DNA of 64,000 nt from an uncultured Acidimicrobiales bacterium (GTDB lineage Bacteria > Actinomycetota > Acidimicrobiia > Acidimicrobiales > SHLQ01). A program made the position numbers and the translations under genes. The stretch lies in the NCBI GenBank assembly GCA_937922235.1, contig CAKZVC010000047.1, forward strand, positions 1-64,000, in the 5' to 3' direction. The notes under the pieces were generated by a model. It ran no database searches and was not told the origin of the DNA. It saw only the letters and a program-made list of their open reading frames with translations. Shown here one piece after another: positions 48,940-58,040 of this stretch (positions within the stretch are counted from its first letter, which is position 1; each line of letters begins with the position of its first letter).

Positions 48940-51420
48940 GTGGAAACAACGAAACTTGCACGGCGGGAGACAGCGCGATCAACGCTGGCTCGCAATCCAG
49001 TTGCTCAGGAGATAGCTCGATCAGCGGCGGCTGTATCGAACGGGCGAGCCGAAATAGCGGTCTTCGACGACGGGCGCGTGTACGTCGCCGCAACGAACTC
49101 ATCGACCGGCGTTCTCATGCCGCGCGAGCTCACGCCTGCTGAGGTTGCACTCCTCGCGCTCGAGGACACCGACGAACGTCTTCGAGTCATGAGCAGCTCG
49201 AACACGATTGCCGTTCCCATCACCAACTCCAACGGTGACCTGATCGCTTCGCTCTCACTCTTCACCGAAAACACGCCCTCTGCAGACGCGCTGTACCCAT
49301 TGGCGCGCATCGTCTCGATGGAGCTGTCAAAAGACGAACGCTCGGGCGACTTCTATCAAGCCACCCTCGAAGGTCTCCGCGACCCCGTCTTTGTCGTACG
49401 TTCCGACCTCACCATCGGATGGACATCAACCGGCACCACCTCGCTCTTTGGACTCACCCCAACCGAGCTCATCGGACAATCTGTTGCCGACTTCATCCAC
49501 CATGACGACCTTGAGATCGCGCTCAACGCCATCATCCGAATCTCGCAAGGCCTCGCCGTAACGCGTGTGACCCTGCGGGTGCGAAACTCCGAGGACGTCT
49601 ACCTGCCGATCGAAGTGACCGGCATGGACCACACAACGAACCCGCTGATCGATGGCATCGTGATGAGCCTCCGCGATGCCCAGGGTGACGACGAACTCGC
49701 CGAGCAGGTCGATACAGCCCGACGATTCTCCCGCGCGATCATCGACAGTCTTCGCGACGGCATCGTGGCAACCGACAAGTTCGGCACGGTCATCGTCGCC
49801 AACGAAATCGCACGCTCGATGTTCAGCATCGATCCCCAGACTCACCCCGCGAACTTGTCGATCGATGACTTCACCCTGATGACAGCGGATGGCACGGCGT
49901 ACACGCCAACCGATGCACGGGGCGAGAGCGAATCGATCTGCCCTGTAGTCACCAGCGATGGTCAGCTCATGTACGTCACCCCGACACAACACCAGGTCGA
50001 AGCGGAAGACGAAGGCGCCATGGGAACCGTCATGGTCTTCCACGACGTCACCGAAGAGCAACGCGCCGCCGAAGAATTGCGAACCCAAGCACTCCACGAT
50101 CAGCTCACCGGTCTAGCGAACCGTCGCCAACTCGAACAGCGACTCCACGAGCTCACTCACGCCGCCCAGCAGGTCCCGGTCGCCGCATGCTTTATCGACC
50201 TTGACAACTTCAAGCTCATCAACGACAACCATGGTCACCGCACGGGCGATCAGTTGGTGCGCTTGGCTGCCCAACGTCTTGTGCGTCAGCTCGGTGAGAA
50301 CGACCTGCTCGTACGTCAAGGCGGCGACGAGTTTGTGGCCCTGCTCGTCGATGTTGACGATCTCGCCGAAGCGCAAGCCGTGGCCGATCGCTGCCGAATC
50401 GCCCTCGCCCACCCGTACGAGTTCGGTGACGATCGGTTCGACGTGACCGCCTCGATCGGTGTGGCGATTGCAGCACCGGACAAACTGCTCGGTGACGAGC
50501 TACTGCAACAGGCCGACATTGCGCTGTACGCCGCCAAGAACCGCGGCCGCAACCGAGTTGAGCTCTTCGACTCGGCGCTCGCCGAGGCGGTGAGCAACGA
50601 GGACCGTCAACGACGCATTCTTCGTGAGGCGCTCGATGAAGGACGGCTGACCATGCACTTCCAGCCGCTCGTTATGGCCGACACCGAACAAACCACCGGC
50701 TACGAAGCCCTCGCACGTATCCGCACCAGGGAAGGCGAGCTCATCGGCCCCGGTCAGTTCATCGAGGCCATCTCGAACACCGGCCTGATGTGGGATCTCG
50801 ATCGAGCAGCGTTCCTGCAGTCATGCCAGGCAGCCGAAATGCTCGCCCGCATCAACCCCGAAGCCCCGCCGCACATTGCCTGCAACTTCTCGTCGGTTAG
50901 CCTGACGCACCCAAAGTTTGTGGGCTTCGTCTGTGACACCGTCGAAACAACTGGCGTCAACCCGGCACAGATCACCATCGAGATCACCGAAAGCGCGGCG
51001 TTCGACGCCGGCGTCGACAGCCTTACGACACTTAACGAGCTGAACCAACTTGGCTTCCGACTCTCGCTCGATGACTTTGGCACCGGCTACTCCTCGCTCG
51101 CGCATCTTCGCGACCTTCCAATCTCGACGGTCAAGGTCGACCGCAGCTTCATCACCAAGCTCGGCAACAACGACAGCGAACGGGCAATCGCCGAAGCTGT
51201 CGTGTCGTTAGCCAACGACCTCCACCTCTCGGTCGTCGCCGAAGGCGTAGAAACCGAGGAGCACCTCTCGCATGTGCGAACCCTCGGCTTCGGTGTTGTT
51301 CAAGGCTGGCACTACGCGCCCGCGTTGAGTCTGTCGGACTGCCTCCAAGACTGGACCGACATCAGCTCCGATGACGTTGAGTCATCACCGACCCGGCCAT
51401 CGGGTACCGGCTCGAACTAA
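48940..51420 (+). CDS. Diguanylate cyclase/phosphodiesterase with PAS domains
   Basis: 826 residues from GTG 48940; the frame is open far upstream, but that part is a shadow of guaD. An N-terminal GAF-like region (PITNSNGDLIASLSLFTENT) and two PAS domains (ATLEGLRDPVFVVRSDLTIG and SRAIIDSLRDGIVATDKFG) precede GGDEF (FIDLDNFKLINDNHGHRTGD, active motif RQGGDEFVALL) and EAL (YEALARI, ITIEITESAAFD, LSLDDFGTGYSSLAHL, SVVAEGVETEEHL). Both catalytic motifs are intact, so it could make or break c-di-GMP. No membrane span. Confidence 0.94.
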   Translation: METTKLARRETARSTLARNPVAQEIARSAAAVSNGRAEIAVFDDGRVYVAATNSSTGVLMPRELTPAEVALLALEDTDERLRVMSSSNTIAVPITNSNGDLIASLSLFTENTPSADALYPLARIVSMELSKDERSGDFYQATLEGLRDPVFVVRSDLTIGWTSTGTTSLFGLTPTELIGQSVADFIHHDDLEIALNAIIRISQGLAVTRVTLRVRNSEDVYLPIEVTGMDHTTNPLIDGIVMSLRDAQGDDELAEQVDTARRFSRAIIDSLRDGIVATDKFGTVIVANEIARSMFSIDPQTHPANLSIDDFTLMTADGTAYTPTDARGESESICPVVTSDGQLMYVTPTQHQVEAEDEGAMGTVMVFHDVTEEQRAAEELRTQALHDQLTGLANRRQLEQRLHELTHAAQQVPVAACFIDLDNFKLINDNHGHRTGDQLVRLAAQRLVRQLGENDLLVRQGGDEFVALLVDVDDLAEAQAVADRCRIALAHPYEFGDDRFDVTASIGVAIAAPDKLLGDELLQQADIALYAAKNRGRNRVELFDSALAEAVSNEDRQRRILREALDEGRLTMHFQPLVMADTEQTTGYEALARIRTREGELIGPGQFIEAISNTGLMWDLDRAAFLQSCQAAEMLARINPEAPPHIACNFSSVSLTHPKFVGFVCDTVETTGVNPAQITIEITESAAFDAGVDSLTTLNELNQLGFRLSLDDFGTGYSSLAHLRDLPISTVKVDRSFITKLGNNDSERAIAEAVVSLANDLHLSVVAEGVETEEHLSHVRTLGFGVVQGWHYAPALSLSDCLQDWTDISSDDVESSPTRPSGTGSN

Positions 51421-51461
51421 TCCAAGGGTGTGTCAACGGCTAACGTTCGCGAACAGCCACT

Positions 51462-52700
51462 ATGACGACGCCACCACCACCTCAATGGGCGAACCAGCCC
51501 GTACCCGCACCCACCCCTCCGCCACCAACGGGCCAACCCGCCGGCTGGTATCCCGACCCGTGGGGTCAGGCGCCATGGCGTTGGTACGACGGACATGCGT
51601 GGACGGCTCACATCAGCGTCGGTCAGGCCGTGTCGGGCACGGGAGCCACGGGGGTCGCTGGTAGCCAGACGGCGCAGCAGCCGAAGAAGCCCAGGCTTCC
51701 GTCATTTCTCAGCATTCCCGTGATCCTCGCTGCCATTCCAAGCCTGATACTGCTTGGCATTGCGCTGTTCACGAACCCAAAGACCGTCGCACTGGGAATT
51801 GTGCCGCTACTGATCGTGGGCCCGGTTCTCGTGTGGATGGATCGACTTGAACCAGAGCCGTGGAGCTCGCGGCTGCACGCGTTTCTTTGGGGTGCGTTTG
51901 TCGCTGGCATTATCTCGCTTGTCGTCAACACACTCTTCGCCACTATCACCGGATCCGAGGTTGCCGCGGCCGTCGTTTCTGCACCGTTCATCGAAGAGCT
52001 CACCAAGACCTTCGGGATCTTGTGGATGGTTCGACGCAAGGAAGTCGACAGCATCATGGACGGCCTCGTCTACGCCGGATGGGTTGCGCTCGGCTTCGCC
52101 GCGATCGAAAACGTCAGCTACTTCTACCTCGCCGATGAACAAGATCTGCTGTGGGAGACCTTCGTCGGCCGGGCGCTGTTCACGCCGTTCGCCCATCCGT
52201 TGTTCACCGCCTGGGCTGGTCTCGCCATCGGCGTCGCCATTCGAGCTCGCAAATCGCTGTGGACCTCGATCTGGGGACTGGCCCTCGCCATGCTCAGCCA
52301 CGCCGCATGGAACGGTTCGCTGAGCCTCGCCGAAACCGAGGGCGGCGCAATCGTCACCGCCGTGGTCATCATCGGCTTCATCATCTTGTTCATCGCCACG
52401 ATCGTTGGTGTGATCGTGCTGCAATCACGAGCTCGCAAGCGATACGCCGAACTGTTGCCCTTCATTGCATCCCGCTATGGCCTGCCGCCTGATCGGGTCG
52501 CCACGATGATGACGAGTTCATCGCGGCGAACAGCCCGCAAGGCGCTGAGTAGCAAGGCCGAGAAACAGCGTTTCGATGACGAAGCCGGTGCCATTGCCCG
52601 GCTCGCCGCCATGCTCGACCACGATGGCACTGCCGACCCCGAGCACGAAGCGCGACTCGTGAGTCAACTCGCTGCAGCCCGAAATGGAACCTCTTCATGA
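51462..52700 (+). CDS. PrsW-family intramembrane protease with DUF2510 domain
   Basis: 412 residues. The N-terminal Pro-rich tail contains the DUF2510 motif AGWYPDPWGQAPWRWYDGHA. The membrane domain carries PrsW motifs: EELTKTFGILW (EExxK), DGLVYAGWVALGFAAIENVS, HPLFTAWAGLAIGV and MLSHAAWNGSLS. About eight spans, then a soluble tail of 100 residues. PrsW cleaves anti-sigma factors in Bacillus; the target here is unknown. Four-base overlap with the deacetylase gene. Confidence 0.92.
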   Translation: MTTPPPPQWANQPVPAPTPPPPTGQPAGWYPDPWGQAPWRWYDGHAWTAHISVGQAVSGTGATGVAGSQTAQQPKKPRLPSFLSIPVILAAIPSLILLGIALFTNPKTVALGIVPLLIVGPVLVWMDRLEPEPWSSRLHAFLWGAFVAGIISLVVNTLFATITGSEVAAAVVSAPFIEELTKTFGILWMVRRKEVDSIMDGLVYAGWVALGFAAIENVSYFYLADEQDLLWETFVGRALFTPFAHPLFTAWAGLAIGVAIRARKSLWTSIWGLALAMLSHAAWNGSLSLAETEGGAIVTAVVIIGFIILFIATIVGVIVLQSRARKRYAELLPFIASRYGLPPDRVATMMTSSSRRTARKALSSKAEKQRFDDEAGAIARLAAMLDHDGTADPEHEARLVSQLAAARNGTSS

Positions 52701-53500
52701 GCACCCTTGTTTGTTTTCACGCCCACCCCGACGACGAAGCCATCAGTACCGGTGGACTCATGGCGACTGCAGCCGCTGCGGGCCACCGTGTTGTTCTGGT
52801 TTGTGCGACCCGCGGTGAACAGGGCGAACCACAAGCTGGCATCCTGAACGAGGGCGAAGAACTGTGGGAGCGTCGGATCGTCGAGTTGCACACGTCGTGT
52901 GAACTGCTCGGGGCTGAGCCTCCACATTTTCTCGACTACGAAGACTCCGGGATGATGGGCGAGCCCGAGAACGACAACCCGAACTGCTTCTGGCAGGCCG
53001 ACCATGATGAGGCCGTTGCCCGACTCGCCAACATCTTGCGCGCTGTCGACGCCGATGTGTTGACGATCTACGACGACCACGGTGGGTACGGACACCCCGA
53101 CCACCTTCGCGTCCATACCGTCGGGCTCAAGGCAGCCGAGGTCGTTGGCATCGATCACGTCTACGAAGCGACGATCAACCGTGACCGGGTCCGAGACATG
53201 ATGGCGATGGCAGCCGACCCCGACTCCGATCTCGAGATCGAAGAACCTGGGGTCGACACCGAAACGTTCGGCACGGCAAACAGCGACATCTCGTTCGAAA
53301 TCGACGTCAAGGCCGTCATCGACAAGAAGCGCGATTCGATCATGGCCCATCGAAGCCAGGTAGGTCCCGACAGCTTTTTCCTTCAGCTTCCGCCTGAGGT
53401 GTTCGCAGAGGCGTTTGGCACCGAATGGTTCAACGTTCCTGGTACTTCAGAAACTGGTGGGCCAACCCGCGTCGACGTGCTGCCCGGACTCGAGCGCTAA
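52697..53500 (+). CDS. LmbE/PIG-L family deacetylase (MshB/Mca-like)
   Basis: 267 residues. Zinc site: FHAHPDDEAISTGGLMATAA and YDDHGGYGHPDHLRVH. Closest in layout to mycothiol enzymes MshB (GlcNAc-Ins deacetylase) and Mca (mycothiol S-conjugate amidase); the C-terminal segment RSQVGPDSFFLQLPPEVFAE is shared with Mca-like members. It starts within the PrsW stop. Whether it makes mycothiol or clears toxic conjugates cannot be decided from sequence. Confidence 0.88.
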   Translation: MSTLVCFHAHPDDEAISTGGLMATAAAAGHRVVLVCATRGEQGEPQAGILNEGEELWERRIVELHTSCELLGAEPPHFLDYEDSGMMGEPENDNPNCFWQADHDEAVARLANILRAVDADVLTIYDDHGGYGHPDHLRVHTVGLKAAEVVGIDHVYEATINRDRVRDMMAMAADPDSDLEIEEPGVDTETFGTANSDISFEIDVKAVIDKKRDSIMAHRSQVGPDSFFLQLPPEVFAEAFGTEWFNVPGTSETGGPTRVDVLPGLER

Positions 53501-53829
53501 CCGTCGACCGGTACGACACTTTCAGCGGGTGCGATCGGATCGGTCGCACCTTCGAGCTTTGAGGAGTCCTCGGGGTCGTCTTCGTTATAGGCGAGAGCGC
53601 CAGCTGGTGACTTGTCGGTGGGGCGAGCAAACACCTGACCGTCATCGATGGCCTCATCGAACAACTCGGTCTCGTCGCCTTCTACCTCAACCTCGTTGAA
53701 GTAGCTCTGCGCCTTGATGGTCGCCTTATCGGCGAGTTCGATGACGTCCACGACCTCGGTACCAGTGGCTGCAGCGAAAATGAGAAGCATCGCCACGACG
53801 ACTTTCACAAGTCCAGAAATTCCACTCAT
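53497..53829 (-). CDS. Small exported or membrane-anchored acidic protein
   Basis: 110 residues. N-terminal hydrophobic stretch SGLVKVVVAMLLIFAAATGT acts as signal or anchor. The remainder is acidic, Pro/Ala-rich and probably disordered (EVEGDETELFDEAIDDGQVF). Its stop overlaps the convergent deacetylase stop. A good ribosome site (GGGAGGT) precedes the ATG. Function unknown. Confidence 0.65.
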   Translation of the reverse strand: MSGISGLVKVVVAMLLIFAAATGTEVVDVIELADKATIKAQSYFNEVEVEGDETELFDEAIDDGQVFARPTDKSPAGALAYNEDDPEDSSKLEGATDPIAPAESVVPVDG

Positions 53830-53932
53830 TTGCTACCTCCCAATGATGCGCTAGCCGAGACGTCCGTCCCTACCTTTTGACTAACGGCGCTTTGAGGCGA
53901 CTGCTTTACCTCTGCTGCGATAGACCTTCCAT

Positions 53933-54658
53933 ATGGCCTATGACATCGAGTTCTTCTTCGACCCGGTTTGCCCGTTTGCGTGGATTACGTCCCGCTGGAT
54001 CGTCAAAGTGCAGGAGCAAACGGACTATTCGGTCGATTGGCGATTCATTTCGCTGCGCATCTTGAACAAGGACAAGAACTACGCTACTGATTTTCCGCCG
54101 GAGTACGAACATGGTCACACGGCGGGGCTTCGCATGCTTCGCGTGTGCGCTGCGGTGCGGGCCGAGCTCGGCAAGGATCGGATCGGGTCGTTGTACGCCG
54201 AGCTCAGCGGTACCACGTTTGATGCGGAACCTGACGAGGCCTACCGCTTGTCACTCGGTTCGCCAGAGATGGTCGAGGGTGCACTCGAGCGGGCCGGTCT
54301 TCCAACGTCGTTCGCTGCAGCAGTCGACGACGATTCGTGGGACACGGTCATCACCGAGGAAACCGAGCTTGCGCTCGAGCGGACCGGCCGCGATGTCGGA
54401 ACGCCGATCATCACGTTCCAGCCTCCGGACGGACTGTCGTTCTTTGGTCCGGTTATCAGCCGTGTGCCCGACGACGCCGATGCGGTTCCGCTGTGGAATG
54501 CAGTAACGATGCTTGCGGCATACCCGGGCTTTGCCGAGATGAAGCGATCACTTCGCGAGAAGCCGCAGCTGCGCGTGTTTGGTGAACTCACCGACAACCC
54601 CGACTTCGAGGACTGGCAAGGCGGCGCTCGCAAAGCCCACCTTCCCGACGCTGACTAG
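53933..54658 (+). CDS. DsbA-family protein similar to mycothiol-dependent nitroreductase Rv2466c
   Basis: 241 residues. Thioredoxin fold of the DsbA/2-hydroxychromene isomerase type: FFFDPVCPFAWITSRWIVKV, then FISLRILNKDKNY, HTAGLRMLRVCAAVRAELG, and DVGTPIITFQPPDGLSFFGP. The spacing and WITSRW and FFGPV-SR motifs match Rv2466c. However, the active site reads CPFA, not CPWC, so the resolving cysteine is missing. It may therefore work as a monothiol enzyme using mycothiol. Confidence 0.85.
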   Translation: MAYDIEFFFDPVCPFAWITSRWIVKVQEQTDYSVDWRFISLRILNKDKNYATDFPPEYEHGHTAGLRMLRVCAAVRAELGKDRIGSLYAELSGTTFDAEPDEAYRLSLGSPEMVEGALERAGLPTSFAAAVDDDSWDTVITEETELALERTGRDVGTPIITFQPPDGLSFFGPVISRVPDDADAVPLWNAVTMLAAYPGFAEMKRSLREKPQLRVFGELTDNPDFEDWQGGARKAHLPDAD

Positions 54659-54713
54659 CTCCCCAGACGACGAATCGCATTTAGCTCGGCGCCGCTTTGG
54701 CCGACAGATACCT

Positions 54714-55088
54714 ATGCGTCGTTTTGCTGTGACACTGCTGTGCCTGGTTGCCTTGTCGGCTTGTGGCGGGGATACCCCGCCGCCCGAGCTTCCGTTCTCA
54801 GATTCGACCGCCAGCGCTACCGCTGACGTCGCCGAAACGCCAAGCGATCGGCTCGATCCACTCATCGAAGCGAACTACGACCTCGTCTTGTTTCGGGCGC
54901 GCTGGGTTTGCGAACTGCAACGTCGCACCTTCACCGAGTTGGCAGACATGGATACCGCTCTAAACGAAGCATTGGCTGAGACGAATCTGACACGCGATGA
55001 CTACGAAGCGTTCTTGCAGGAGCTTGCCGAATCACAAGCGCTCCGCGACGGCGTCTTGACCCTCTATGAGGAACGCTGTCAAGCGTAA
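54714..55088 (+). CDS. Small lipoprotein, unknown function
   Basis: 124 residues from ATG 54714. Signal and lipobox: MRRFAVTLLCLVALSACGG. A Pro/Ser/Thr linker leads into a helical domain (DPLIEANYDLVLFRARWVCE, LTRDDYEAFLQELAESQALR) with two cysteines (WVCEL and EERCQA) that may pair. No recognised domain. Confidence 0.7.
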   Translation: MRRFAVTLLCLVALSACGGDTPPPELPFSDSTASATADVAETPSDRLDPLIEANYDLVLFRARWVCELQRRTFTELADMDTALNEALAETNLTRDDYEAFLQELAESQALRDGVLTLYEERCQA

Positions 55089-55130
55089 AATCCGCTCAAG
55101 TTTTCACGGAAAGTAGTCGAGCTAGGTTTC

Positions 55131-55916
55131 ATGAAGAAATCCCTCACGACTGCCCTGCTGGCAGCGACGCTCCTCACCTCCACATTGGCCACTCCAGCGA
55201 GTGCGCAAAAAGGCAAGAATAAGACGAGCGACGGTCCAGTAACGCTGCTTAGTGAGTCGACACTCGCCTGGTCAGTAGGTGCCTCTCAGTGGGTCAACCT
55301 CCTATGGACGGCTGACACCGAACTTGAGAACGTCGAAGTTCGCGTCGGTGACCTATCGCCAAACCTCGAGGTCGAGTATCCGAGCGATGGAGAGTTCTCA
55401 CGCCTCGGTGTGGACGGGACGCTCTCACCTAGCGAGATCGATTTCACCGCCGTCAAGTTCACCACGACAAAGCCTGGCGAGAAGTTCGCCACGGTGGAGA
55501 TGTCCTGGGACGGCGAAGATGGCCGAGATTCGAAGACCTTCCGTCTTCGTCTCACCAACCGCCTCTACAAGGGTGACGACTTTGCCATCCTGACCGAAAC
55601 CGCTACGGCCACGACAGACGTCGCCAACGGCCAGGCCAACTGGATCGACCTCGACTACAAAGGCATTGCCCCAACTACCTCGTCGATGAAGATGAGCATC
55701 ACCACGGACCTGCCGGTCTACTACCCGCAGGACAGCTTCACCAGCCTTCATCATGATGAGGTGCTGCACTCCGGCGAGGCCGATGTCGCTCGTGTATGGT
55801 TCGACCCCGAACTCATCACAGCCGGCTCGTACGACCTAACCGTCGACATCGACTATGTCGATACGAATGGCAAAACCCAGACCACCTCACATGTCGTCAC
55901 TCTGAACGTCTCATAA
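55131..55916 (+). CDS. Secreted beta-rich protein, unknown function
   Basis: 261 residues. Signal peptide MKKSLTTALLAATLLTSTLA then TPASAQ (cleavage after ASA). The mature part looks like two Ig-like beta sandwiches (VTLLSESTLAWSVGASQWVN, TTTKPGEKFATVEMSWDGED, and the second from ILTETATATTDVANGQANWI). Repeated aromatic-rich strands and no cysteines suggest an extracellular adhesive or coat protein. No family recognised. Confidence 0.7.
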   Translation: MKKSLTTALLAATLLTSTLATPASAQKGKNKTSDGPVTLLSESTLAWSVGASQWVNLLWTADTELENVEVRVGDLSPNLEVEYPSDGEFSRLGVDGTLSPSEIDFTAVKFTTTKPGEKFATVEMSWDGEDGRDSKTFRLRLTNRLYKGDDFAILTETATATTDVANGQANWIDLDYKGIAPTTSSMKMSITTDLPVYYPQDSFTSLHHDEVLHSGEADVARVWFDPELITAGSYDLTVDIDYVDTNGKTQTTSHVVTLNVS

Positions 55917-55955
55917 CCAAAACTGGGTTTCTGTTACAACACATCCGTCCATGCA

Positions 55956-56003
55956 CCGGGCCTGCCAGCTGTGAGAGTTTCTCTCGGAGCGGGCGGGCCC
56001 CGG
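55956..56003 (+). promoter_or_regulatory. Hairpin in the leader of the gene at 56046
   Basis: CCGGGCCTGCC (55956-55966) pairs with GGCGGGCCC plus CGG (55992-56003), enclosing GAGAG-TTT-CTCTC (55973-55985). It could end the upstream transcript or regulate the small membrane protein, whose GGAGG lies 30 bases later. Confidence 0.45.
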
Positions 56004-56045
56004 TAGCGTTATGGGGCACGTACGTTTCGTTCCGGAGGAACTTTC

Positions 56046-56270
56046 ATGGCTGGCACCCCACCCCCAGTAGATACCCCCAAGCTCGGCATCAAGGCCACCG
56101 TTGCCGGTTTGGTGTTCGCGCTGACGATCTTGGCTGGCTTCGGTGCCGCCACGGCAGCGTCCTACGACGCTGATGCGGGCAAGAAGGACAAGTACGGCGA
56201 CGAGAACAGCGATGAATACGGAGACGACCACTCCGAAGACAAAGAGCACAAAGACGACGACGATAGCTAG
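56046..56270 (+). CDS. Small single-span protein with acidic tail
   Basis: 74 residues. One membrane span (ATVAGLVFALTILAGFGAAT) and a highly charged C-terminus (KKDKYGDENSDEYGDDHSED, then KEHKDDDDS). GGAGG precedes the ATG. The tail could bind cations or mediate electrostatic contacts. Its stop overlaps the stop of the convergent gene. Unknown function. Confidence 0.6.
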   Translation: MAGTPPPVDTPKLGIKATVAGLVFALTILAGFGAATAASYDADAGKKDKYGDENSDEYGDDHSEDKEHKDDDDS

Positions 56271-56479
56271 ATCTCGAAGCTGCCAAGAACCGTTGCGCAT
56301 ACACGGTCATACAAGTCGTCTGGATCGAGCGTTTGGTCGATCATCTCGATTGCGCCAATCAGTTCCTCGCACTCAAGATCAGTAAGTACGGCGGGCCGAC
56401 CGAGTCCCCACACTTCAACGTTGCCGTTCTCAAGAGGAGTAGCTCCGAGCGGAATATGCGTTCCCATCGTTGAAAGCAT
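56267..56479 (-). CDS. Hypothetical protein, 70 residues
   Basis: From ATG 56479 (an ATG at 56467 is also possible): HIPLGATPLENGNVEVWGLG, AVLTDLECEELIGAIEMIDQ. The frame is open to 56737, but that part runs through copy D of the dispersed element and reads as non-coding. No motif recognised. Confidence 0.45.
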   Translation of the reverse strand: MLSTMGTHIPLGATPLENGNVEVWGLGRPAVLTDLECEELIGAIEMIDQTLDPDDLYDRVCATVLGSFEI

Positions 56480-56517
56480 CGCGGAGAGAGGACGCTCAAG
56501 GGAAGGGAGCGGACGAC

Positions 56518-56553
56518 CATGTTGGTGTCTACGGATCTCGGCGGAAGTCCGAG
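56518..56553 (+). repeat. Dispersed hairpin element, copy D
   Basis: CATGTTGG, then TCTACGGATCT in the core position, then stem CTCGG, loop CGGAAGT, stem CCGAG. It lies in the divergent gap between the genes at 56479 (minus) and 56595 (plus). Stem differs from copy A (CTGGG/CCCAG) at two paired positions. Confidence 0.7.
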
Positions 56554-56594
56554 CGCAAAACTGGATGTCACACCCCATCTCTAGTGTTTGACGT

Positions 56595-56765
56595 ATGGAC
56601 ATCTCCGTAGAACGCGTACAAGCAATGCAGACCGCCATCGAGCTTGGTGTTGACGACAGCGACTTCCGTTTCGAGTCCTTGGTGGAACCACTCGTGTGGG
56701 TCGAATTGGTTGTCGAGCACGAGGCTCGCATCGACAAGGACGACTCGACCTGGCTCGCGGCCTGA
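56595..56765 (+). CDS. Small acidic protein, 56 residues
   Basis: ATG 56595 to TGA 56765: MDISVERVQAMQTAIELGVD, VEPLVWVELVVEHEARIDKD. Helical and acidic, with good coding character. It is in the same frame as the MFS gene downstream but separated from it by TGA and TAA. Unknown function. Confidence 0.5.
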   Translation: MDISVERVQAMQTAIELGVDDSDFRFESLVEPLVWVELVVEHEARIDKDDSTWLAA

Positions 56766-56798
56766 TCGGTTCTGCCACGATCTGGTTAACGTGCACCG

Positions 56799-58040
56799 AT
56801 CGATAGCTATTCACCTCCGACCACTCAGGCTCCGCATGGCCTAGCTCGCGCCGAGTTCATCGCGCTGGCCTCGTTCATCACGGCCACGATCGCAATCAGC
56901 ATCGATACCGTCCTTCCGGCTTTCGATGAAATCGAGGAGGCCTACGGGCTCACGACCGATGGTCTGCCCGTCTCGCTGACGATTACCGTCTTCTTTGCAG
57001 CGCTCGGTATCGGCACACTGATCTGGGGTCCGTTCGCCGACCGCTTCGGCCGAAAGCCGGTCATGTATGTCGCGCTCATCGCCGTCGCTGTTGGTGCGGT
57101 GCTGAGCTCGTTCGCGCCGACCTTCGAGGTCTTTCTAGTTGGGCGTGTGCTTTGGGGAATCGCTGCTGCCGGGCCTCGAACAGTGATCTTGGCCATGACT
57201 CGAGACTCCTATGAGGGCGACGACATGTCTCGCATCATGTCGTTGACGTTGGCGGTGTTTTTGATCGTCCCGATCCTGGCCCCGGGCCTCGGCGAGATCT
57301 TGCTTCAGTTCGGTTCGTGGCGATGGACGACCCTGGCGGCCGCGGTCATGGCGACCGTCGGGTCGATGTGGTTTACCCGCGTCGACGAAACTCTCGATCC
57401 GGCACATGCCTTGCCGCTCGAATTCCGGCCGATCATCCAAGCATCCAAGGTCGTCTTCACGACGAAGCGCACCGTGCTCTTCACGATCGCATCGATGATG
57501 ACGTACGGCTCGTTCTTTCCCTGGCTTGGAAGCTCGCCAGCAATGATTGGCGACATCTACGGCCGAGAAGGTCAGTTCGCGCTGATCTTCGGAGCGAACG
57601 CGGTCGTGATGGCGATCGGCATCTTGATCGTCGAGCGTCTCGTTCGCCGATACTCGAGCTATCCGGTCATCCTTGGTCAGGTCGCCATTCTCCTGCTCGT
57701 CGCCGCCATCTATGTCGCGGTGTCATTCACTTCAGACGGCGTTCCAGGCTTCGCGGTGTGGTTCGCGTTAGTAACCGTGTTGACCGCACTCAATTCGAGC
57801 AGCTCGCCGCTGTTGCAAAGCATGGCCATGCAACCAATGGGAGCCGTCGCCGGAACTGCGGCATCGATCATCGGAGCAGCCGTCTTCCTCGGCGGCGCGT
57901 TGCTCGGCGTCTTCATCGATCGGGCTATCGATGACACCGTTACGCCGTTCGGTGTTGGCTTCCTTCTGTACGGCTCGATTATCGCCATCACGACCATCGC
58001 CGCAGGACGGAGCACCGAATCCCAAAGCGAGCCGTCATGA
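56799..58040 (+). CDS. MFS transporter, Bcr/CflA-like, start codon unclear
   Basis: Twelve-span drug-efflux-type carrier. Coding similarity begins by 56850: EFIALASFITATIAISIDTV is the first span, and the inter-span motif GPFADRFGRKPVMYV is the MFS signature. The frame opens after TAA at 56787-56789 but contains no ATG, GTG or TTG before span 1; the first ATG (57063) falls after spans 1 and 2. ATC 56799 is my provisional start. A rare start codon, a small frameshift or a degraded N-terminus are all possible. Bcr/CflA members export drugs such as chloramphenicol or bicyclomycin. The stop overlaps the HAD gene by four bases. Confidence 0.8.
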   Translation: MDSYSPPTTQAPHGLARAEFIALASFITATIAISIDTVLPAFDEIEEAYGLTTDGLPVSLTITVFFAALGIGTLIWGPFADRFGRKPVMYVALIAVAVGAVLSSFAPTFEVFLVGRVLWGIAAAGPRTVILAMTRDSYEGDDMSRIMSLTLAVFLIVPILAPGLGEILLQFGSWRWTTLAAAVMATVGSMWFTRVDETLDPAHALPLEFRPIIQASKVVFTTKRTVLFTIASMMTYGSFFPWLGSSPAMIGDIYGREGQFALIFGANAVVMAIGILIVERLVRRYSSYPVILGQVAILLLVAAIYVAVSFTSDGVPGFAVWFALVTVLTALNSSSSPLLQSMAMQPMGAVAGTAASIIGAAVFLGGALLGVFIDRAIDDTVTPFGVGFLLYGSIIAITTIAAGRSTESQSEPS

